This document shows, piece after piece, positions 55,011 to 61,703 of a DNA stretch of 64,000 nucleotides (the first letter of the stretch is position 1; the number at the start of each line of letters is the position of its first letter). The stretch comes from Mucilaginibacter flavus (GTDB lineage Bacteria; Bacteroidota; Bacteroidia; Sphingobacteriales; Sphingobacteriaceae). The notes under the pieces were generated by a model that was not told the DNA's origin, did not search any database, and saw only the letters and a program-made list of their open reading frames with translations. The translations under genes and the position numbers were made by a program. The stretch lies in contig NZ_JAUFPS010000002.1 of NCBI RefSeq assembly GCF_030409315.1, forward strand, positions 184 to 64,183, in the 5' to 3' direction.

Positions 55011-55901
55011 ATGATTCAACTCCTCACCCCAACGCACTGGAAAGATTACGAACTGATTGATTGCGGCGATTTTGAAAAGCTGGAGCGATTTGGGAATACA
55101 ATACTTATCCGCCCCGAACCACAGGCGGTTTGGAGCAAAGGCCTGCCTGCTGCTGAATGGCAGCGTTTACATCATATTAAATTTAAAGGTCGCTCGGCTA
55201 CTGCGGGCGATTGGGTAAAAAAGGATCAAAAAACGCCCGACCGCTGGCACATTGAATATAAAAACAATGATGCCGCTATTAAATTCAGGCTGGGGCTTAC
55301 CTCGTTCAAACACCTGGGCATTTTCCCCGAGCAGGCGGTTAACTGGGATTATATTACTCAAAACATCAAACGTTTTAAAACACCACAACCTAAGGTGCTT
55401 AACCTGTTTGCTTACACAGGTGGCGCCTCATTAATTGCACAGGCGGCCGGTGCCGATACCACGCACGTAGATTCTATAAAACAGGTAGTTACCTGGGCCA
55501 ATGAAAATCAGGAGATCTCGGGCCTTAACAACATTCGCTGGGTGGTTGAGGATGCCTTGAAATTTGTAAAACGCGAACTGAAACGCGGTAAAAAATACAA
55601 CGGGATCATACTTGATCCGCCTGCATACGGCAACGGCCCTAATGGCGAAAAATGGAAGCTGGAGGATAACATTAACGAGATGATGGCCGATGTAATTCAA
55701 CTACTTGATCCTGAAGAGCATTTCCTGATATTGAACACTTACTCGCTTGGTTTTTCATCGGTAATTATTGAAAACCTGATTAAAAGCGCGTTCCCTAAGG
55801 TCGAGAACCTGGAAATTGGCGAGCTTTATTTACAGGCTACAGCGGGTTCAAAACTACCTTTAGGTGTTTTTGGAAAGTTTCATAAAGTTAAAAGTAATTA
55901 A
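55011..55901 (+). CDS. Class I SAM-dependent methyltransferase (RlmI/RlmK-like)
   Basis: 296 residues. The SAM-binding start VLNLFAYTGGASLIAQAAGA (about 128-147), the acidic loop THVDSIKQVV, and the catalytic-type motif IILDPPAYGNGP (about 201-212) place it with 23S rRNA cytosine or guanine methyltransferases of the RlmI/RlmK group. It lacks an N-terminal PUA domain. rRNA methylation is therefore likely, not certain. Confidence 0.87.
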   Translation: MIQLLTPTHWKDYELIDCGDFEKLERFGNTILIRPEPQAVWSKGLPAAEWQRLHHIKFKGRSATAGDWVKKDQKTPDRWHIEYKNNDAAIKFRLGLTSFKHLGIFPEQAVNWDYITQNIKRFKTPQPKVLNLFAYTGGASLIAQAAGADTTHVDSIKQVVTWANENQEISGLNNIRWVVEDALKFVKRELKRGKKYNGIILDPPAYGNGPNGEKWKLEDNINEMMADVIQLLDPEEHFLILNTYSLGFSSVIIENLIKSAFPKVENLEIGELYLQATAGSKLPLGVFGKFHKVKSN

Positions 55902-56024
55902 TTTTCAATATCTATATTTGCGGCAAGCTATCCCCCTCCTTATTGCATTATAAGTAGCTGAAAATTAGTTTATATTTACAATACATCTTATACACACCTG
56001 CCATTTACGGAACATTCAATACAC

Positions 56025-57098
56025 ATGAAATTAAAAAACGTCCTACTATCTGCCACCCTGCTCTTATCAACTTTAATACTGTTACCCGGCTGTTCGCAAA
56101 GCGACAAAGGCGGCAAAACAGATAGTAAGAAAACCGCTCCAAAAACCGCTGCCGATTCGGCAAAGGCTGAGGCTGCTGACACCCTGAGTGTAAAAAAATC
56201 TGATTATCCGCCGATAGATCACAAGCTGTATGATTCGTTAATGAAATTTAACGCCCACGGCGATACCACAGGCAGATGGCCTGTTAAAAATACCCCATAC
56301 CCAATTGGCGGCGCTATTTTACCATTTAAACGCGTGGTTGCTTTTTACGGTAACTTATACAGCAAAAAGATGGGCATCTTAGGAGAATTACCTCCTAACG
56401 AAATGTTAGCCAAATTAAAAGGAGAAGTTAAGCATTGGGAAAAAGCAGATCCTAAAACACCGGTACAACCCGCATTACACTACATTGCTGTAGTTGCCCA
56501 GGGCGATGGCGGTAAAGACGGCAAATTCCGTTACCGTATGCCGTTTAAACAAATTGACAGCGTTTTGGCACTCGCTAAAAAAGCGCATGCCATTGTGTTT
56601 TTAGATGTGCAGGTGGCTTTAAGCAATATACAAGCCGAATTGCCATTGTTAGATAAATACCTTGCTTTACCGCAGGTACACTTTGGCATGGACCCAGAGT
56701 TTTCGATGAAAGACGGAACCAAACCTGGCCGTAAAATTGGCACTTATGATGCAGCGGATATCAACTACGTATCTGACCATTTAGCTAAAATTGTAAAGAA
56801 AAACGGCCTACCAGCTAAAATTCTGATTGTTCACCGCTTTACTAAAAAAATGGTGACCAACTATAAAAACATCAAGTTACATCCCGAAATTCAATTGGTA
56901 ATGGATATGGACGGTTGGGGCGAACCTGATTTAAAAACCGGTACTTACCGCTACTTTATTAACCAGGAGCCGGTACAGTTTACAGGCTTTAAGCTGTTTT
57001 ACAAAAACGATATCAAAAAAGCCCCTCACCACATGTTAACGCCCGAGGAAGTTTTATCGAGATACAAACCGTACCCTATATACATTCAGTATCAGTAA
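56025..57098 (+). CDS. Lipoprotein of unknown function
   Basis: 357 residues. Signal peptide ending in lipobox LLPGC (Cys23), a Lys/Ala-rich spacer to about 60, then a compact domain with repeated strand-helix pattern: KRVVAFYGNLYSKKMGILGE, LHYIAVVAQGDGGKDGKF, AIVFLDVQVALSN, VHFGMDPEFSM, KILIVHRFTKKMV and IQLVMDMDGWGEPD. The pattern and acidic strand ends suggest a TIM barrel, perhaps hydrolase-like, but I do not recognise the family. A terminator-bearing inverted repeat follows. Confidence 0.8.
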   Translation: MKLKNVLLSATLLLSTLILLPGCSQSDKGGKTDSKKTAPKTAADSAKAEAADTLSVKKSDYPPIDHKLYDSLMKFNAHGDTTGRWPVKNTPYPIGGAILPFKRVVAFYGNLYSKKMGILGELPPNEMLAKLKGEVKHWEKADPKTPVQPALHYIAVVAQGDGGKDGKFRYRMPFKQIDSVLALAKKAHAIVFLDVQVALSNIQAELPLLDKYLALPQVHFGMDPEFSMKDGTKPGRKIGTYDAADINYVSDHLAKIVKKNGLPAKILIVHRFTKKMVTNYKNIKLHPEIQLVMDMDGWGEPDLKTGTYRYFINQEPVQFTGFKLFYKNDIKKAPHHMLTPEEVLSRYKPYPIYIQYQ

Positions 57099-57166
57099 GG
57101 TGGTACGTTATACGTGGTAAGTTGTACGTATAACCTCAACGATGTAAATAGTAACATATTCAAATA

Positions 57167-57203
57167 ACAAACCCGTATAATTAATCCGTTATACGGGTTT
57201 TGT
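57167..57203 (+). terminator. Terminator after the unknown lipoprotein
   Basis: ACAAACCCGTATAA (57167-57180) pairs with TTATACGGGTTTTGT (57189-57203), then T-rich sequence. Confidence 0.85.
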
Positions 57204-57218
57204 ATTATTATATATTTG
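57189..57218 (+). promoter_or_regulatory. Candidate promoter for the second Gfo/Idh/MocA gene
   Basis: TATATTTG (57211-57218) matches TAnnTTTG, and TTA stands in place of TTG at exactly 19 bases upstream (57189-57191), overlapping the terminator stem. The mRNA leader would consist mainly of the right repeat arm. Confidence 0.5.
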
Positions 57219-57270
57219 CTAACAAAAAACGTACAACGTAACACATATTACGTACAACACAAACAACAAT

Positions 57271-58269
57271 ATGATTAAATGGGGTATCATCGGCTGCGGG
57301 CGTATTGCGCAACGATTTATGCAAGGCTTTGCGGCGGTGGATGGAGTACAGCTGGTTGCTTCGTTTTCGCGCAGGGCTGTTACGGTTGATGATTTTGTGG
57401 CTAAGTATGGCGGTGCTGCCTGTTACACCGTTGAAGATTTGCTGGCCAGCGATATAGACGCGATTTATATAGCAACCCTGCCCGATAGCCACGCTGCTTA
57501 CAGCATTGCAGCCCTTAAAGCCGGTAAACATGTATTGTGCGAAAAACCGGCGACCGTAAACTTACCTGAGTTGGACGAGGTACTTGCCGTAGTAAAGGAA
57601 ACCGGGCTGTTATTTATGGAGGGGATGAAGCCTCCTTTTTATCCTTTGTATACCCGTTTAAAAGAATATCTCGCCACAGCCCCTATCGGACCAGCAGGTT
57701 ATGTACGCGCAGGATCGTCGGTGGCCGATTGCCCGCCCGATCATCCTAATTATAACCTGGATTTAGTAGGCGGCAGTTTAATGCAGATAGGTATTTACGA
57801 GGCTTTTTTAGCGATAGACTGGCTTGGCGACCTGGAAGATGTACAAACCATGGGGCGTTTTGGTGAAACCGGGATAGATATGTTTGCTATTTTTCAAACC
57901 AAACATGCCGGCGGCTTCTCGCAATTATATGCCGGGTTTGATTTACATGGTAAAGGCGACGCGTTGATTGCCGGTCCGCTTGGCCATGTTACCATTCATA
58001 AAAACTGGTGGAACCCGGCCCGGGCAACTATTGATTATTTAGATGGACGCAGCGTGGAAATCAATGAGCCTTTCAGCGACGGTGGCCTCAACTACGAAAT
58101 CAAACACTTTTGCGATCTGATTAAAGCGGGTGCTACCGAAAGTCCTGTTATATCGCACCAAATGTCCCAACAAATGATTAATATGATTGATAAGGCCAGA
58201 GCGCAGGTAGGATTGGTTTACCCGGGGGAACAGAGTCAAGAATCAAGAGTCAGGAATCAAGAATTCTGA
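57271..58269 (+). CDS. Gfo/Idh/MocA family oxidoreductase
   Basis: 332 residues. Rossmann start WGIIGCGRIAQRFMQGF; conserved lysine in HVLCEKPATVN (about 88-98); substrate domain with FMEGMKPPFYPLYTRLKE, which resembles trans-dihydrodiol dehydrogenase-like members. The last 12 or so residues (GEQSQESRVRNQEF) are encoded by the low-complexity repeat arm and are unlike any family sequence, so the protein seems to have been extended by the repeat. Confidence 0.9.
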   Translation: MIKWGIIGCGRIAQRFMQGFAAVDGVQLVASFSRRAVTVDDFVAKYGGAACYTVEDLLASDIDAIYIATLPDSHAAYSIAALKAGKHVLCEKPATVNLPELDEVLAVVKETGLLFMEGMKPPFYPLYTRLKEYLATAPIGPAGYVRAGSSVADCPPDHPNYNLDLVGGSLMQIGIYEAFLAIDWLGDLEDVQTMGRFGETGIDMFAIFQTKHAGGFSQLYAGFDLHGKGDALIAGPLGHVTIHKNWWNPARATIDYLDGRSVEINEPFSDGGLNYEIKHFCDLIKAGATESPVISHQMSQQMINMIDKARAQVGLVYPGEQSQESRVRNQEF

Positions 58270-58375
58270 GTTATTTACGAGAGACTTACGAAGTTTTAAA
58301 AACTTCGTAAGTCTGAAATTACCTTTATTTTAAAAATGCAGCTGTCTTGACTCTTGATCCTAACCTCTTGACTCT
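58232..58375. repeat. Inverted-repeat element (GAGTCAAGAATCAA words) with central palindrome
   Basis: Arms 58232-58266 and 58344-58375 share AGAGTCAAGA at their outer ends and further TCAAGAGTCA words. They overlap the 3' ends of both convergent genes. The centre holds a perfect 16-bp stem, AGACTTACGAAGTTTT (58282-58297) with its complement at 58299-58314, likely a bidirectional terminator. Confidence 0.82.
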
Positions 58376-59615
58376 ATTTCACAACCACCCACCTGTTCAC
58401 CGTATTCAATTCGCCTTCTATAACAACTTTATAAAAAGTTGATGGCGTGGCCTTAACATCAATTAAAGCATGTTCCTGAACTACCGGTACTTCAGCAAGG
58501 AGTTTATATTCATCGGGCTTGCCTTCTTTGTAGTTATTAGCTGCGGCCACCCAAATTTTTACTTTACCTTTTACATCCATCGCTTTCCAGCTTACATCAA
58601 GCGAACCCTGCACCAGGTTGGCCTCGGGCTGGGCTACAGATATGGGGCCGATTAGGGATATACCATCTACTTCTTTCAGTTGATCGGCAGGGACTTTAAC
58701 GTTTAAAAAAGTATTGATAGATGGGGTGATATCTACAATACCCGGCGTATAGTATTTAGCGTAATTGTTTAGCGGCTTGTAGTTGGTAACCATCCAGGTA
58801 TTACGCTGGCGGGTAGTTTGTCCGCCGTGCCCTTTGCCGGTCTGTTCATCACGGCCATGATCAGTCGTGATAAATATCAGCCAATCTTCTTTAAAGTTTT
58901 TCTGACGGTATTGGATAGCTTGCCAAACACGACCAACCTGCGCGTCCATTTTCTCAATAGCATCATAATATTGCGGACTATCGCCATACCTGTGCCCCAT
59001 ATCGTCGGTATACTCCAGGTAAACCCACGACAGATCGGGCGCTTTGTCTTTAATACAAGCAGCGGCCGAAGCTATTACCTGCTCATCAATCAAATGTATA
59101 TAATTGCCGGCCTTATCATGCGGAAACTTAACGGTATCTAACTCAAATCCATCATAAGCATAATCAGGATGAATGTTACCGGCTTCGGGCAGCTTATCAC
59201 CTATCAGTTTGGTACGGTTATCAGTCCAGCTGGAAAACACGGCAGTCTTTTTATCCGGGTAGGCGTTTTTAAACATCCGGAAGATGTTCCAGTAATTATA
59301 ATTAGGCGCTTTAATATCGTTGCCCCAAACATTATGTTTATTTACCCAAGTAGCAGTTAACAAGCTGTTATAACCATTGGCAGATATGGTTGGCGTTTGC
59401 GAGTAACCACCCTTTTCGCCGCCAACATGCGCGCGCAGGTAAGTACCTTGGGCGGCAATCAGTTTTAGGTTGGGCGTGTTTAGCTTTTCAATTACATCGG
59501 CCGGGATACCATCGGCAATAATAAATACCGCTTTTTTAACACGGGTTTGGGCATCGGCACCAATAGTTGTTATACACAACATGGCGGCAAGTAATAGTTT
59601 AACAGGGTTTTGCAT
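58374..59615 (-). CDS. Alkaline phosphatase/nucleotide pyrophosphatase family enzyme
   Basis: 413 residues with a signal peptide (cleavage after ADAQ, about 23). Alkaline phosphatase superfamily metal ligands are visible: KAVFIIADGIPADV (Asp), the nucleophile region SQTPTISANGYNSLLT, LEYTDDMGHRYGD and ITTDHGRDEQTGKGHGGQT. A beta-rich domain of about 90 residues closes the protein. It resembles phosphodiesterases acting on nucleotides or phospholipid head groups. Its stop codon lies in a repeat arm. Confidence 0.88.
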   Translation of the reverse strand: MQNPVKLLLAAMLCITTIGADAQTRVKKAVFIIADGIPADVIEKLNTPNLKLIAAQGTYLRAHVGGEKGGYSQTPTISANGYNSLLTATWVNKHNVWGNDIKAPNYNYWNIFRMFKNAYPDKKTAVFSSWTDNRTKLIGDKLPEAGNIHPDYAYDGFELDTVKFPHDKAGNYIHLIDEQVIASAAACIKDKAPDLSWVYLEYTDDMGHRYGDSPQYYDAIEKMDAQVGRVWQAIQYRQKNFKEDWLIFITTDHGRDEQTGKGHGGQTTRQRNTWMVTNYKPLNNYAKYYTPGIVDITPSINTFLNVKVPADQLKEVDGISLIGPISVAQPEANLVQGSLDVSWKAMDVKGKVKIWVAAANNYKEGKPDEYKLLAEVPVVQEHALIDVKATPSTFYKVVIEGELNTVNRWVVVK

Positions 59616-59906
59616 ATTAAAAATATAATTGGCTAAGCTAAGATGAATAAAAAATTGCCGGGTTAATAAATTGTTATCTTTTGGATCAGAATTTTTCGCA
59701 TGTGTTTATTTTTCATCAGTGTTCAAGAGTGCTGCGTAGTTTGCAGAACTTAAGAATTAGCTATGGGTGTCTATCATTCTAAAGCGCTTAACGAATATTA
59801 TTCTGCAAATTTTAAAATTCTGTAAATTCTGATTCAGACAAATAAAATTAACTACCTGTAGCATAATTAAATAAAGTCACGTAATACTTTACATAAACCT
59901 TAATAT

Positions 59907-61130
59907 ATGATTCGCAAAACCTTTACGCTACTTAGTTTATCGCTCATCATTTTATCGGCCTGCAAAAAAGATCCCAACAATTCCGACCCTGGTAAAGATC
60001 TTATACTTACCGCTGCCGAACAGCAAAAAGCAAATGCCGACAATGCTTTTAGCTTAAAGCTATTTAAAACAACTTTAAACGGCAACGCCGACAATAACAA
60101 CCTGTTTTTATCGCCGCTAAGTGTGAGTATGGCCATTGGCATGACCAGCAATGGCGCTGCCGGGCAAACCCTGCACGATATCAGGAACACCATGAACTTT
60201 AACAACTTTACCGAAGACCAGGTAAATGCTTATTATCAAAAACTGATTACCGAACTGCCCCAGCTTGATAGCAAAACAACACTTAAAATTGCTAACTCCA
60301 TTTGGTACGCCAATAGCATAACACCTGTTCCGGCTTTTTTGCAGGTAAATACAACCAGTTACAACGCTAAGGTACAAAGCGCCGATTTTAGCAACGCAGC
60401 TACAAAAGATGCCATCAATAATTGGGTAAGCAGCGCTACAAATGGCAAAATACCTGCTATAATTGATAATATTCCATCGGATGTGATCATGTACCTTATC
60501 AACGCCATCTACTTTAAAAGTACCTGGGCCAGCAAATTTGACGCGGCCAAAACCAAGCCCGATAATTTTTACTTAACCGGCGGTGGTACCGTACAAGCCA
60601 ATATGATGAATGGCGATGGCAATTTTAATTATGCCCGCAATGCCGACGCAAGCATTTTAGAATTACCTTATTCAAACAAGAAGTTTAGCATGGTGGTGAT
60701 AATGCCAACAACAAAAACGGTAAAAGAATACGCCGCAGGCATAGATTCGGCCAAATGGCAAACGCTGATGAGCAGCCTAAACCCCGGACACGCCGATGTT
60801 AGCTTACCTAAATTTAAGTTTAGCTATAGCATCACCCTTAATGGCATTTTAAGCACACTTGGCATGAGCAATGCTTTTAGCGATGCCGCTAATTTTACCC
60901 GTATTAATGCTGCCGGAGGTTTAAGAATCACCGAAGTAAAGCATAAAGCTTACGTTGAAGTAAACGAAGAGGGTACCGAGGCGGCGGCAGCTACATCCGT
61001 ATCTGTAGGTATTACAGCAGCACCGGTTTACTATTTCAAAATTGATCATCCGTTCATGTTTGCCATCCGCGAAATGAAAACCGGTTTGGTTTTGTTTACC
61101 GGTGTTGTGAATGATCCAACTAAATCATAA
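59907..61130 (+). CDS. Serpin (serine protease inhibitor), lipoprotein
   Basis: 407 residues. Lipobox LSAC near residue 20, then the full serpin fold: NLFLSPLSVSMAIGMTSNGA, NAIYFKSTWASKFD, and the hinge VNEEGTEAAAATSV (about 349-362), whose small residues mark inhibitory serpins. Counting 17 residues from the first hinge Glu puts the scissile bond at Thr-Ala in GITAAPV. The end HPFMFAIREMKTGLVLFTG is also typical. It would trap host or competitor proteases at the cell surface. Confidence 0.93.
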   Translation: MIRKTFTLLSLSLIILSACKKDPNNSDPGKDLILTAAEQQKANADNAFSLKLFKTTLNGNADNNNLFLSPLSVSMAIGMTSNGAAGQTLHDIRNTMNFNNFTEDQVNAYYQKLITELPQLDSKTTLKIANSIWYANSITPVPAFLQVNTTSYNAKVQSADFSNAATKDAINNWVSSATNGKIPAIIDNIPSDVIMYLINAIYFKSTWASKFDAAKTKPDNFYLTGGGTVQANMMNGDGNFNYARNADASILELPYSNKKFSMVVIMPTTKTVKEYAAGIDSAKWQTLMSSLNPGHADVSLPKFKFSYSITLNGILSTLGMSNAFSDAANFTRINAAGGLRITEVKHKAYVEVNEEGTEAAAATSVSVGITAAPVYYFKIDHPFMFAIREMKTGLVLFTGVVNDPTKS

Positions 61131-61137
61131 GATCTTT

Positions 61138-61261
61138 GGACTAAGGGACGATTGGACTTGGGACTGCGAGACTATGAAAGTGTTTGACTATGAAATTAGG
61201 GGTATTTTCATTTTCAATCCAATTGTCTCACAGTCCCCAAGTCCCATCGTCTCATAGTCCC
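61138..61261. repeat. Inverted-repeat element (GGGACTATGAGAC words)
   Basis: Arm 61138-61177 and the reverse complement of 61221-61261 agree over about 38 bp with few mismatches. The left arm starts eight bases after the serpin stop; the right arm contains the stop codon and last residues of the convergent NTF2-like gene. Confidence 0.87.
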
Positions 61262-61599
61262 AGGATTTCCATTTTTATAACCAGTGCTTCTTCAAAAGTA
61301 TAAAGGTGAATCACCATCACATCGGCTATTAAGTTGCCAGCTCTATCCTGAACAACCTGCTTTACTTCAACCTTAACCTGGTTGTCACCTACCTGGGTTA
61401 TACTTACGGGGGTTACTACAGGATCAATCTCTTTCCATTGGCGGGTCCAGTAATCACGCACTTTATCGTGCCCTTGTACATAGCCTCCCTCCCATCCGTT
61501 GGGCCACGCTACATTTGAATGAAAGTGTTTTAACACCGCGTCGATGTCTCTTTTATTGAAAGACAAGTAAAGCTGCTCTATTATATCCTGATAATTCAT
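61252..61599 (-). CDS. NTF2-like/SnoaL-like protein
   Basis: 115 residues, a single cone-shaped NTF2 fold: IIEQLYLSFNKRDIDAVLKH, then WPNGWEGGYVQGHDKVRDYW and VTPVSITQVGDNQVKVEVKQ. Members are small enzymes or binding proteins; no catalytic pair can be assigned here. The last codons (LGL, stop) lie in the repeat arm. Confidence 0.85.
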   Translation of the reverse strand: MNYQDIIEQLYLSFNKRDIDAVLKHFHSNVAWPNGWEGGYVQGHDKVRDYWTRQWKEIDPVVTPVSITQVGDNQVKVEVKQVVQDRAGNLIADVMVIHLYTFEEALVIKMEILGL

Positions 61600-61662
61600 A
61601 AAACGTTCTTTACAGCATGTGCCTTATTAATCAAAACTATCACCCAAAAAAGGAAACTTTTC

Positions 61663-61700
61663 ACCAATAAACTAATGAACCAGTGAACTAATGAACCAAA
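61663..61700. repeat. Unpaired post-stop tract (AACTAATGAACCAGTG words)
   Basis: Two and a half copies of a 16-base word just beyond the stop of the permease gene. No inverted partner found within the spacer. Confidence 0.65.
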
Positions 61701-61703
61701 TGA

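Larger units (their letters stand above)
57101..57258. repeat. Inverted-repeat element (TTGTACGT words) around terminator and promoter
   Basis: Arm 57101-57132 and the reverse complement of 57229-57258 match in about 24 of 29 positions. Arm 1 starts three bases after the lipoprotein stop, and arm 2 ends 12 bases before the next start. Between them lie a terminator and a -7 box. Confidence 0.82.
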
